Of a DNA stretch of 10,336 nt, positions 1-8,759 are shown one piece after another; the stretch's first letter is position 1, and every line of letters starts with the position of its first letter. Both the position numbers and the translations under genes were made by a program. The stretch lies in contig JANBPT010001342.1 in assembly GCA_027575765.1 (NCBI GenBank), positions 1 to 10,336 on the forward strand, given 5' to 3'. The stretch comes from Tieghemiomyces parasiticus. Lineage: Eukaryota; Kickxellomycota; Dimargaritomycetes; Dimargaritales; Dimargaritaceae. Under the pieces are notes generated by a model that saw nothing but the letters and a program-made list of their open reading frames with translations, ran no database searches and was not told the DNA's origin.

Positions 1-219
1 GGCCTCGCCTTGCACTGCGTACCGAAATTCCCCCTTCCCTGCTTTTCGATCCTGCCGAGCTTCGTGTGTCCCATGTGCCCCTTACGATAGCATTCCGCCC
101 TTCGTTGCCAGTCGCCGCCGTTAACCGCTCGGTAGGCGTTATTGTGATATTCTGACGACCCTGCGACGTCGTAGGTTCTGCACAGAACACCTTGTCCCAC
201 CCGTCCCCATCCAGCCGCG
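1..219 (+). promoter_or_regulatory. Upstream region of the 126-residue gene
   Basis: This stretch has no open frame that looks coding and leads directly into the ATG at 220. The last 30 bases or so before the ATG (about 189-218) are rich in C and T with few purines, as is common just upstream of start codons in fungal genes. An 8-bp palindrome CGACGTCG at 164-171 contains the GACGTC core bound by many bZIP (CREB/ATF-type) factors, so it is a possible regulator site. No clear TATA box is visible. The promoter role is inferred from position and composition only. Confidence 0.35.
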
Positions 220-600
220 ATGGTCTACACCGCCAACACCGTCGAGCTCTGCGACCGCTACCGCGTGTACAAGCGTATCCTCAACGCCTACGCCGCCAAG
301 TCCAATGGTCAGGTCACCCGCCTGCGGTCAGCCGACCCTAAGGACTGGCCCCTTGGCGACACCGGGGTCCTGGTCGGGTTTTTCGTCTGCCGCCGCCGCC
401 GAACAATCGAGTTTGCCGTGCGCTACGTGTCCAAGTTCACCATGGACGAGGTGTATGACCTGGTCGAGTGCGTCGACGCCCGTGCGAAAGGCGCGGCCTT
501 CTACTACCTTGAAGGCCGCGAGCGGTACTCGGGCTTCGACCGGGAGATGGCTTTCATCACCGACACGGAGCGGATACTGGAGAGGCATATCCTGGCTTAA
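220..600 (+). CDS. Small conserved-looking protein of unknown function (126 aa)
   Basis: I do not recognise this protein. The reading frame opens with ATG in an acceptable eukaryotic context (GCCGCG before ATGG) and ends in TAA. The best evidence for coding is codon use: by hand count about 85% of codons end in G or C (107 of 126), far above the surrounding non-coding DNA, and typical of a well-expressed gene in a GC3-biased fungus. The protein is compact, soluble-looking and charged, with no signal peptide, membrane segment or low-complexity tract. An RRRR cluster lies near residue 60, after a hydrophobic strand-like stretch (VLVGFFVC). The C-terminal half (from about residue 70) alternates acidic helices and aromatic residues (FYYLEGRERY). 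There are three cysteines with no metal-binding spacing. No intron is needed. It could be a lineage-specific orphan or a small domain protein too diverged to name. Confidence 0.8.
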   Translation: MVYTANTVELCDRYRVYKRILNAYAAKSNGQVTRLRSADPKDWPLGDTGVLVGFFVCRRRRTIEFAVRYVSKFTMDEVYDLVECVDARAKGAAFYYLEGRERYSGFDREMAFITDTERILERHILA

Positions 601-1500
601 GCAGTAGAGAGGGGACAGCTGCCAATAGAGTAAACCGTCTACCCCAAACTGCGAGCACGGAGGGGGGGGAGGTGCGGACGTGGCGGCGGATCCTTCGGGC
701 TAGGCAGTCAAATCCCAGCCATCGCTGACGTTGGGAATGTCCAACCTGATCGGAGCAAGTATACGCTGCACAGTATAGTGAAGTCGACGTGCAGCCGCCT
801 AAGCCCCGCGAGATGACTACACCTCTCGACGCGCGAGTGGCGCTCATTTCGGTGCATGGTAACAGGAGATGGTCAAGGCGATGCAGCCCGTCTACCATCT
901 AGCCAGTCTAATCTCCCAGCAAAATACCATATCCTGGCCAAGTAAAATACAAAGTAAAAAAACAGTCACAAGTGCCATGGTGTGTGACCGAGCCGGGAAG
1001 CAAAGCAGTGAAGCCACGGCTTACCCATTGGTCCCGCCATGGACCGTACGTTGTGCCTGGCTTCTTGGCACCCCTGGGCACTCTGATTAGTGGGCATGCG
1101 TGGGTCTAAGTGCGCAATTAGGGCGTACGGCCCCATACTGAGCAAAGCGGGAGGGCGGTACCAATACCCTGGCTCTCAAACGTTGGCTCCAACGCATAGG
1201 ATAGTCCGGCGGACCATTTACAGTTGCAACAGACAGTTGCCCAGTAAAATCCGTGGCGAGATGTGGGGGGAAAGGGTGAAAGCGTAGATGGCCGCCCCGG
1301 AGTGCCACCAGTAGAGTCGCTTATTACACAGGCCATTCCGCGGTGGACCGAGACTGCAACGCATACCCATGGCCGGCTGGCACTTCTAGCGGGGCAAAGG
1401 ACACAATGGTAATATTTTATTTTTCACTTGTGGCGACTTGTGGTGGGCTAAAATGCCGGAGGGAATGAAGGGTTCAGAAGAAGTGCAGGGATAGAGCAGA
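601..1500. other. Non-coding stretch, no convincing gene
   Basis: Open frames here are short and most lack an ATG. A run of eight G lies at 662-669. An A-rich segment at about 943-966 (AAAATACAAAG then seven A) could serve the 3' end of the 220-600 gene, though no AATAAA is present. Near 1411-1425 there is an A/T-rich patch followed by a short tandem repeat, listed separately. I see no RNA gene. Confidence 0.5.
1426..1445. repeat. Two-copy 10-bp tandem repeat
   Basis: The decamer ACTTGTGGCG is followed directly by ACTTGTGGTG, nine of ten bases identical. A 10-bp period puts both copies on the same face of the helix, which would suit a paired protein-binding site, but two short copies can also arise by replication slippage. 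The repeat lies just after an A/T-rich run. Confidence 0.5.
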
Positions 1501-2900
1501 AGTGATAGAGTTGTTGTTTATTGCAATCGGCGTTGTGTGCGCCTTACAAGTCGGATGGAGGTTGGCGTGTTTGCGTGGCGGTGGCTAGGTGCGAGCACTC
1601 TCGGCGAATCCTCGGTCGGGTGGGCTCCGGTGGAAAGGTCGTGGAGCTGATGGTGCAAGGTTAGCGTGGATGAGGCCGGTTGGAGAGTGAGGTCATCCGA
1701 GGCGTTCGGGCGGGCATCTAGGTGCAGAAGGGATGAGGCTCGGTGCCGGAGGTAGCCCGAGGCTTAGCGCCTCTTTCAGGTACGGCAGCCAACTGGAAAC
1801 CATAATACCTGTACCTACCTAATGTCGTATCCGAACGACACACCCGCCCCAAGCCCGCTAAGGAACAACTAGGCGCTATACGACAGCCTAGTCCTACACC
1901 ACCTGTGTGCGCTGCTCTCTGTCCTTTGCCCTCCTCCCTCGTGCGCTACGCACTACCTGTTGCCTCCAACCTTACCGTATTTTCGGCCGCAGACAGGCTC
2001 CCACCTTGATGAACTCAAGCCCAGCCTGGTCAATGACACGTGAGGACCCACTCTGCTCCGGACCTTCCAACGGCCACTGGCCACCCCCTGGCTCAATCAC
2101 CGGCCATCTAAACCGGGTATAGCACCTACCAAAGAAGAAAAACAGCATCATCATCGATAACACGACCACTATTCCTTGCTTACGTTTTCCTTGTTTGTAT
2201 ATATTAAAAAGAAATTCGTACCTTCAACATTAGCCCTACCGTGCAAGTCAAGTATTCCAATCTCAGCAGCTTCGTTTAGCAGCCTTATGAGACTCCCTAT
2301 TGACCATCTATATGGTGAAGAGGGAGTGAGTGGTTCACAGTGCTTAGGAGGATATCAATTGGACCCTCTGGACGGCTGGCCTTGCGTTAGCTACTCATTC
2401 ACAATGCCACATGGGCGAGTAGAGTCTGGGTCCCGCCCCCCAGAACCCATCGTTTCTTAGCACTGTGGTCCATCAGGTAACCCCCTCTACTGGGATCAAA
2501 ATGGACAGTAGAAGGCAAGTGGGATAAGCGGATAACGTGGAGGGGATGGACTCCCGTGTTGGGTTGGGCTTCAATAAGGCATGCTCAACTGAGGAGGGCC
2601 AACGAGGCCAGACGGGAGAAGGAAAGTAGACGAGATATAACGGGTGAGTTGGGGCCCGGAACACCGCTGTGATGCCCATACGTGGGGGACTGGCACCAGC
2701 TGGACCAGTAGACAGGCAGGGAGGGTTTGCTGAGGCAGAGAAGTATACAGGTTACCGGTAGGTGGCAAGTGCTACGCCCGGTCCAGCAATACAGAGTGTT
2801 AGCGACAAAGCGGAGACCGAGTTCATGAAGGCAAACTTGGTGGTTCAGATAGCAAGGTCGGACTGCAACAGCACATGGGTTGGGTGGTGATTCTGGAAGG
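1501..2900. other. Non-coding stretch, no convincing gene
   Basis: The stretch has a strand composition switch. From about 1500 to 1760 the plus strand is G-rich and C-poor; from about 1800 to 2110 it is C-rich. On the minus strand an AATAAA lies at 1516-1521, but I find no open minus frame upstream of it that looks coding. An A/T-rich TATATATTAAAAAG stretch lies near 2197-2210. It resembles a TATA element, yet the frame after it has no ATG. The open frames here begin with TTG or GTG and have unbiased codon use, so I do not call genes. Confidence 0.5.
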
Positions 2901-3044
2901 TAAAAGGCTTCATGGGTTCGTGCGTTGGTAGTATGAGTTCGTGGGGAGATGCATGGGAGACTCCTGCAGTACAGGCAGCCGGTTGTAGGCTGGGGTGCTG
3001 GTGTCGGAGTTACTTCTGGGTGGTATCGGCATGCGTTAGTCCTA

Positions 3045-3066
3045 GTGTGGTTTATAGGCACCACAC
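3045..3066. repeat. Hairpin with 7-bp stem
   Basis: GTGTGGT at 3045-3051 is matched by its exact reverse complement ACCACAC at 3060-3066, around an 8-base loop. A second, alternative 5-bp stem (ATAGG with CCTAT) overlaps it, so the two folds would exclude each other. No gene is nearby to suggest a regulatory role. Confidence 0.5.
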
Positions 3067-3104
3067 CTATGAACACCAACAGTATGCTTTCATACACATC
3101 CCGG

Positions 3105-3168
3105 CCGCATACGTTGCCTCCATTGGCGTATACGTATACTCGGTCTGTATCGACATCGGCATATGCGG
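3105..3168. repeat. 12-bp perfect palindrome inside a wider dyad
   Basis: GTATACGTATAC at 3128-3139 is a perfect 12-bp palindrome. Around it, CCGCATA at 3105-3111 and TATGCGG at 3162-3168 form a 7-bp inverted repeat whose centre lies only about 3 bp from that of the palindrome. The concentric layout is what a dimeric DNA-binding protein site or a small cruciform would show. Function is unknown. Confidence 0.5.
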
Positions 3169-3856
3169 CAAACCTGCCTCCAACTGTCAAAGTCAGACCG
3201 GCTTTCGCCTGAGCTGCCTCCAGGACCCAGCTGGAATCAACCCAAAAGGCCCTCCCCGCCCTCGTAAGTTATGTCCCCCAACGACTGGCTACTTATGGAC
3301 CTGCTTGGGCTTAGAATTACCCCTGCCATGCCCATTGCGAGCCTTACCCGCCCCCCTCTCCCCGCTGTTTGCTGCCATGTCCACCAACATTGTTCTTAGC
3401 CTCCCTCATCGTGCTCCAGTTGCGCCGTACCCAATATCACCCTGCACTATTTTGGCAACCAGTATTCTTCCCACTTAACGACCCTTGCCAACTCTCCCAC
3501 CCTGTATACCCCTTTATTGCCATTACCACAGCCTATGGTGATGGGGACATAAACGTTCCTGAATGACCAGAGGGGACTGTCGGTAAGTTGGGCTTATTGA
3601 AGGCTAGAGAAAGAGTGGAGAGAAAAAGGGTGCCAGATCAGGAAAGGCCCTGGAATGGACAGCCACATGCTTGAAGACTCCCTGCCCCCTCGCCAGCTAG
3701 CCGGGTGCTAAAAAGGCCTCCCACTCCTACCATATACCTGGTGGCCCCGTATGGTCGAGAAAGGGTGCAAGACGAGACCGAAGCATCACCGTGACCATCC
3801 ACCAGAGAAGGTGGCCGGCTGGGCGAGGGAAGTGATTGCTGGGTAAGGCGGGTTGT

Positions 3857-3887
3857 GGGGGAGATGAAGGGCCTAGAGGGCTAAGGG
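3857..3887 (+). other. Possible G-quadruplex motif
   Basis: Four runs of three or more G (3857-3861, 3869-3871, 3878-3880, 3885-3887) are separated by loops of 7, 6 and 4 bases, which meets the usual G3+N1-7 pattern. It lies in a G-rich plus-strand stretch about 500 bp past the stop codon of the zinc-cluster gene, which is encoded on the opposite strand. Whether it folds is unknown. Confidence 0.4.
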
Positions 3888-4392
3888 AGTCTCGATGGCC
3901 AGGCGTGGGCCGTATAACGGAGCCATCGCCAGCCACGCCGGTTCGGCCAATAGGCGACACGGAGAAGTGACAAGGCTACAGTGGAAGTCGGAGAGCACGG
4001 TGTGCGCCGAAGTGTTAAGGAGTGGCTCAAGGGTGAGTTGGTAATGAGCCGTGGAGGTCGGATGTGGTGGTGACCAGTTACGATACCCGTAGTACTACTG
4101 CATTCTGAATTCGGAAGACTCGCACCTTTAAGTATACCTGCCGCGAAGCTGGTATCGCCCTCGCTCGTCGGGTGGGTACTACCTCGGCCCTCTGTCCGCT
4201 GTAACATGGCAATGGCCCCCCAGTTCCCGGCGCTAAAGCTGCTGCGCTTCGCTCACTCGGTGCCGGCTTCATCTAAAGAAGGCCGGCCATCCCACTGCCC
4301 AAGGTTTCGTCAGGTCGTTTACTGAAACATATAATGTACACTTGATGGTAAATAGATCTAACTGGCACAATGAACGTCGTCACGCCCTGCGC

Positions 4393-6675
4393 TTACAGCA
4401 GGTGCTCGAGCGTCACGGAGTAGTAGCCCGGTGCGGTTGGCGGGGTATCCCGCAGACTCTCGAGCGACGCAATCAACCGCAAGTTTCCAGGTTTCGATGG
4501 GGAAAACCGAGCCAGTAAGCCGAGAATCTCGTCCAGAAAGGTGGCGGCCAAGGGGACTCCGGTCGTAGGGTCAGGCGTGTGGCGCTGGCCGTGGAGCACC
4601 TCGATACACACCACGCCTGCCGCGTTAAGCGTTCCAATGAACAGCGCGATAAAGATCTTGTCAAGGTTCTCCACATTATAGGCTATGTGGCGTCGGAGGT
4701 CCAACACGGCCTCCCAGCAGCGCTGGTCGCATAGCCGCCGGATGGCACTGGGCACCGTGGTCTCTCCGCCGTGGGGCTTGTCGGACGCTGGGCTACCGGT
4801 TCGTGGGGAAGTCGTGTCCAGTTGGTTGGGGGTCACTCCGGTCGGTCCTGGGCCCAGGTCGTCGTCGTCATCGATGATGGTAACAGGGTTATTGTTGAGG
4901 ATAGTGCCATAGTAGCCCTCATCGAAGCCGTCCCCATCCTCGTCCAGTAGTGTCGACAGGGGCGAGGCATTGGGATGCGCCGTGTCCTGGGGAGCAACCA
5001 CTACGCCGTCTAGGTGGTGGAGGTAGATCAGGAGCAGGTAGTAGCTCTGGCCGTCCTGCATCTCGCGGGTCGAGAGCTGTTCGGGCATGTCGGCCGCAGC
5101 GGCACCCCGAGATGAGCTCGAGTGGCAGCTGGTGACCTTTCGGAGACTCTTGGAAGTGACTCGCCACCGATCAATAGCCTGGCAGGCGCGGCGCCAGCAC
5201 CGTTGCCACCGCGGAACGTCGTGCTGGAGATAACTCCGTGTGGTCGCCACCAAGTGAATAAGACACGATAGATCACAACTCACTCGGATGGTGGGGAAGT
5301 CGAAGAAGGATAGGAATAAGGTTGGATGATCCGGGCTGGTATTCATTTCGGAGTCGTCCCGGGCAGCCGCCACAATAAAGTCGGGCGAAGGCTCGGTTAG
5401 CCAATGTTCCGGATATAGGACCCGAAACTCGTCTAGCCGGATTACCGGTCGGATCGCAAAGATTGTGGCATTAAGGGCATCTTGCATGAGTGTTAGCCAC
5501 CAGGTAACGCGGAAGTGGTCAATTAGAAGCGGGTCGTGGATCCGGGTCGCGTCGAATGAAGAGCTGGGAAGCGGGGACGGTGGTGGCTTCTGGTCTATTA
5601 AATGGACCCGCATGGCCTGTACTTGCCGGGTGACGGCAGCTCGAAGCGCTAAAGACTGGCTGTAATCGCCCAATGCCAAACAAAACTCAGCCGCCTTACA
5701 GAGTAACATGATGGCATCCGTACCACAATCCCCTCCGACAAAACGGCCCACGGTCTGGATCAAGTGGCTACGGTAGAGACTGGCAACTGCCACTGGTTGG
5801 ATGGTTTTAAAGGCTTCGTATTCAGTCAACGGGCTGCAGACGAGGGCCACGATTAACTGAAGCTCGGACGGCATGGCGTGGTTGTGCAAGCGGAGTATTT
5901 TACGATGGTACTGTAGGTCGGCGAATGGCCCATAAACCTGATGGCAAAATCCGTAGATAACGTGGCGTAGAACTTCGGAGTGGAAGAGTAGGTCAGTGTT
6001 CATGAACATGGGTCGGTAGAGGCTAGGTGAGCGCATGTCCGGAGCGGAGGAAGCCATACATGGCTGCGAAGGGTCTGTCGTCGAGTGACGAATGGATGTC
6101 TCCGGGGCCCCGAGCTTCTCCGCTGTGCAGTTCACGAAGCGGAACGCTAGGCTGTGTGAACTAGCTTCGTCAGAGCCCGGTGGGCTCTCCTGAACCGTGG
6201 TTACATCCAGCATCGCAGGAGTGTGTACTACTGGGTTCGTTGTAGCGGCTTCGAAGTAGCCGTCGTCGCCGGGGAGGGCAAGACCATCGAGCTGGTCAGC
6301 CGGGTCAGTCGAGAGCGACGTTGAGGGTGGGCTGGGGGCTGGGGTAGGTGTCTGACAACTGGTCCTAGTCTGACACGCACCGGGGCTGGAAGTCCCCAAT
6401 ATTTTCGACGACCCTGCGGGCGTGTGGTCGTCGGACGTGAGGATACTCCGCGAGTCGTCAGGTGCGACACTCAGTGCCTCGAGTGCGTTCCGGAGACGGG
6501 CCGGGGTCAGCAGGTACTGGCAGTCGAAGGCGCGCTGGAGACAACCTGTACAGTGCGGCAGCTGCTTGTCACATTTCGCTTTGCGGGTCCGGCAGGCCAG
6601 GCAGGAGAACCGGGCTCGGGGCTGGGCGGGTCCTTGCAGCCGAGCTATGGGTAGGCCTTTCGTGCGAGGTGGCAT
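4393..6675 (-). CDS. Zn(II)2Cys6 fungal transcription factor (760 aa)
   Basis: This is a sequence-specific nuclear transcription regulator of the fungal zinc-cluster (Gal4-type) family. Residues 25-52 hold the binuclear zinc cluster, C-X2-C-X6-C-X6-C-X2-C-X6-C (Cys 25, 28, 35, 42, 45, 52). A basic RTRKAKCDK stretch within it contacts DNA in known members. Residues about 56-220 form a Ser/Thr/Pro-rich linker. Residues about 230-425 match the middle homology region (Fungal_trans type), ending in the typical WW (392-393), an Asp soon after and RP (409-410). An acidic patch at about 576-608, including five Asp (602-606), could be an activation segment. The frame opens earlier with GTG at 6711, but eukaryotic initiation should use the ATG at 6675, which starts MPPRTKG and leaves all domains intact. 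The 2.3-kb gene needs no intron. Target genes cannot be told: no metabolic cluster adjoins it. Confidence 0.93.
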   Translation of the reverse strand: MPPRTKGLPIARLQGPAQPRARFSCLACRTRKAKCDKQLPHCTGCLQRAFDCQYLLTPARLRNALEALSVAPDDSRSILTSDDHTPAGSSKILGTSSPGACQTRTSCQTPTPAPSPPSTSLSTDPADQLDGLALPGDDGYFEAATTNPVVHTPAMLDVTTVQESPPGSDEASSHSLAFRFVNCTAEKLGAPETSIRHSTTDPSQPCMASSAPDMRSPSLYRPMFMNTDLLFHSEVLRHVIYGFCHQVYGPFADLQYHRKILRLHNHAMPSELQLIVALVCSPLTEYEAFKTIQPVAVASLYRSHLIQTVGRFVGGDCGTDAIMLLCKAAEFCLALGDYSQSLALRAAVTRQVQAMRVHLIDQKPPPSPLPSSSFDATRIHDPLLIDHFRVTWWLTLMQDALNATIFAIRPVIRLDEFRVLYPEHWLTEPSPDFIVAAARDDSEMNTSPDHPTLFLSFFDFPTIRVSCDLSCLIHLVATTRSYLQHDVPRWQRCWRRACQAIDRWRVTSKSLRKVTSCHSSSSRGAAAADMPEQLSTREMQDGQSYYLLLIYLHHLDGVVVAPQDTAHPNASPLSTLLDEDGDGFDEGYYGTILNNNPVTIIDDDDDLGPGPTGVTPNQLDTTSPRTGSPASDKPHGGETTVPSAIRRLCDQRCWEAVLDLRRHIAYNVENLDKIFIALFIGTLNAAGVVCIEVLHGQRHTPDPTTGVPLAATFLDEILGLLARFSPSKPGNLRLIASLESLRDTPPTAPGYYSVTLEHLL

Positions 6676-7633
6676 GGCATAGACCGGGAATCTCGGAGAG
6701 AGTGGTAGCACAGAGGAGGGATACTGCGAACCGACCGGGATTCAAAACGCGTCCGAGGCATGGGCATGTGAAAGGGCAGGTAACGCTAATGAGGCCAGCT
6801 GGGTTCCGTAGGCCTGGGACTAGTTAGCTAACGGGATGGGTGCAGGGAAAGCCGGGGAAGTGAATATTGCGCACCCGAAATCGGAAGGGCTTGCAAAAGA
6901 AAGGTTAGAACCAAAGTATCAAACAATCGCACCAAGCAAACCGTGGCGACACCAAGCCCTGGTGGTTCTTGGGCCTCCTACCGGTTAAGTCTGCTTATGA
7001 AGGGTTGACGGAAAGTTGAAACAAGATTGACGGCCTGCAGCGCCATGGAGTCCAGCTGGCTGGCACATCGGACAAACTGCTTGGATCCGGCCAATGGCAA
7101 ATCCCCCGACAGCCTTGGTCCACCAGCGGACCTGGCCGGCTGTGGATATTCCTCCGACCTTCACAGCCTTCCTGGCCCATGTCGTGTGTGACCTTCGGAT
7201 CTACCAGCCTAAGTTGTGCTGTGGATGATTAGCACCGCAGCTACGGAAGCCCGGGAGGATGTCCTAGGGTGGGTAACAGTGGGTGATGCAAAAGAGTAAG
7301 TAGCTTAGTAATGAGGCTTTTCACTAGCAGGGTGGTCGGTTTGAAACTGCACTGCTATGCTCCAATGGCCTAGTCAGAAGAATTGTTGTATTCTAGACTC
7401 GCCCTGCCCCCGACTAGCTGACGGCTGAACGACGCCCGAATGACCCAGGCGACAGGCCCACTACTGCACTTCCGGGTGGATTCCTTTTACCAGAGGGTGT
7501 CGCTGTTCCGAGTACCGGATCTTGCACGCGGCCCTAAGGAGTGCTTCTGCCCCATAGCAGCGCTTAGGTGCAGTGCAGTCTGCGGGCCAGGATATCTTCG
7601 GTGCACTATATACCGGGTGAGGTATAACGTAGA
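6676..7633. other. Upstream region of the zinc-cluster gene, otherwise empty
   Basis: The first few hundred bases must carry the promoter of the minus-strand regulator, but I see no clear TATA box or repeated CGG half-sites that would suggest autoregulation. The plus frames across 6422-6827 are antisense shadows of the regulator. Beyond about 6850 no frame looks coding. A 15-bp sequence at 7042-7056 is repeated exactly inside the mariner relic at 9596-9610. TATATA at 7607-7612 resembles a TATA box, but it is only 22 bases before the next ATG. Confidence 0.5.
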
Positions 7634-8209
7634 ATGCTTGGCTATGGCGCTTGTGTACGTTTTCAATGGCCCCTGTGCTGGTTAACCAGCTGTGGCCGAT
7701 GCCGCATGGAAATGGATTGTAAACTTCTAAGGGTCGAGAGTGGAGACTTCCCTATGTTTCCTATGTCTTGGGAGAAGGCCCTCTCGGATTCTAGCCTTTA
7801 TCGCACGGTAGCAATACGAAGTTGGGCATACTCCACAGGGAGGTACCATAGTGTGGTGTGGGCGGGGAGGGCCCCACTGCCTCCGCATCCTCAGAGCCCG
7901 CCCAACCGCATGGAGCCGAGTAATGTGAAGAGGACGCCCACCCCCATGTACGGGTATAGGGAGGGCACTTGGCCGAGACCCACCTTTCTCCCTCGCTTCC
8001 TCCTCAATACGGATCCATTACCGTTATCTCTCTTCGCCAGGTCGAGACTTGTCTTCCAGCTTTCCCCTATCTTAGACATTATTATCGTTGTCGTCTCGCT
8101 TCTTATACGAATAATCCATATATTCAGCATAGTAGCCGCCTGTTTACCCCCCCACAAGCGTCGAAAGGAAATGTTACGCTTTCAATCGTATTCGAACACT
8201 GCCTTTTAG
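7634..8209 (+). CDS. Doubtful open frame with a hydrophobic C-terminal segment (191 aa)
   Basis: The frame begins with ATG and runs 191 codons to TAG. Residues about 146-171 are strongly hydrophobic (Ile, Val and Leu with one Arg), followed by a basic KRRK and a short tail, which would give a tail-anchored membrane protein if it were real. Against it: no recognisable domain, no bias to G/C-ending codons, irregular Trp and Pro content, and the hydrophobic part comes from a pyrimidine-rich, A/T-rich stretch that would encode such residues by chance. A TATATA lies only 22 bases before the ATG, too close to drive this start in the usual way. I list it as a low-probability gene because of its length and ATG. 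Confidence 0.2.
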   Translation: MLGYGACVRFQWPLCWLTSCGRCRMEMDCKLLRVESGDFPMFPMSWEKALSDSSLYRTVAIRSWAYSTGRYHSVVWAGRAPLPPHPQSPPNRMEPSNVKRTPTPMYGYREGTWPRPTFLPRFLLNTDPLPLSLFARSRLVFQLSPILDIIIVVVSLLIRIIHIFSIVAACLPPHKRRKEMLRFQSYSNTAF

Positions 8210-8495
8210 CTTCAGCGTAGACTGTCCTTATTTGGAGGTATTGCACAACCAGAGGCGTAGTGTAATAGGGTGTATTACCCGAGAAGGGAGCTGGTAAGGT
8301 GAAGACTGTGGGAGGATCGTCTGGCGAGAAGGCTTCGGATATAAGTATGCGTTTAGCGCTCATGCCCAAAATAAAGCGTGGAACGTGTGGTAACGAAGAT
8401 TAGGGGCAACAATAATTGGGGCCGCGGGTGGCCCGGAGCAAGTAAATAACTATGAGGCTAAGCTAAAAAATGGTTACTGCCGTTTATTTGGATAA
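8210..8495. other. Short non-coding stretch
   Basis: No coding frame stands out. A small inverted repeat GGGCC-6-GGCCC occurs near 8418-8435. The stretch becomes A/T-rich towards its right end, with TTATATAT just beyond it at about 8510-8517. Confidence 0.4.
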
Positions 8496-8759
8496 TTTGG
8501 GGTCGGTACTTATATATGCTGGAGTGCCATTGAAAGTCCGACTAGCGCAGGGTTAGATAAGGCGGTGCCGGAGGCAGCCGCAGAAGAACAGAAAAACTTT
8601 GGACCAGTAGCCTTTGCAAGGTTAGATAAAAATTTAGATCAGCAATTAGAAAAGGGAAAGCACTTAAACAGGAAAGCCAATTCCCAATTAGAAGGAGCGC
8701 CGGAATTAGCCCGGACGCTTAGCCATACCTCACTTAATCAGTGGGGTTGGTTATGGTAA
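8496..8759 (+). pseudogene. Fragment of an A/T-codon gene, probably from a mobile element
   Basis: The frame is open from just after a TAA (8493-8495) to TAA at 8757-8759, 87 codons. It has no ATG; only a GTG at 8565. Codon use is consistent and unlike the confident genes: 8 of 10 leucines are TTA, and many other codons end in A or T. The product is acidic-basic and helical, with leucines spaced in a coiled-coil-like way over about residues 40-65 (LDKNLDQQLEKGKHL). The decamer GGTTAGATAA occurs at 8551 and again at 8620, 69 bp (23 codons) apart and in the same frame. The consistent odd codon choice argues that this was once a real coding sequence, perhaps from a retrotransposon or other transferred DNA. 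I do not recognise the protein family, and it may be an exon or a truncated remnant. Confidence 0.35.

Larger units (their letters stand above)
2901..4392. other. Non-coding stretch with overlapping chance open frames
   Basis: A plus frame starting with ATG at 2912 stays open to 3478 (188 codons), but a minus frame of 201 codons (2585-3190, opening with TTG) overlaps it antisense. Neither has the G/C-ending codon bias of the two confident genes. The plus product is rich in Cys, Pro and Tyr in an irregular way, with no recognisable domain. From about 3200 to 3540 the plus strand is strongly C-rich, and from about 3590 to 3900 G-rich. The 3' flank of the zinc-cluster gene (4200-4392) shows no canonical AATAAA on the minus strand; A/T-rich TATTTA and ATTATATG at about 4328-4355 are the only candidates for 3' end formation. 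Confidence 0.5.

Noticed and set aside
1501..1800. Minus-strand gene ending near the AATAAA at 1516-1521
   Set aside because: Hand translation of the minus strand upstream gives only short frames broken by stops.
2585..3190. 201-codon minus frame
   Set aside because: Opens with TTG rather than ATG, has no domain and overlaps the frame above.
2912..3478. 188-codon plus frame starting with ATG
   Set aside because: No codon bias, no domain, irregular Cys/Pro/Tyr content, and antisense to an equally long minus frame; most likely open by chance in skewed DNA.
3881..4207. 108-codon minus frame with ATG
   Set aside because: Rich in Ser, Thr, Pro and Arg in no pattern; no codon bias or recognisable motif.
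7634..7660. TATATA at 7607-7612 as promoter for the frame at 7634
   Set aside because: The distance to the ATG is too short for a TATA-driven start followed by a leader.
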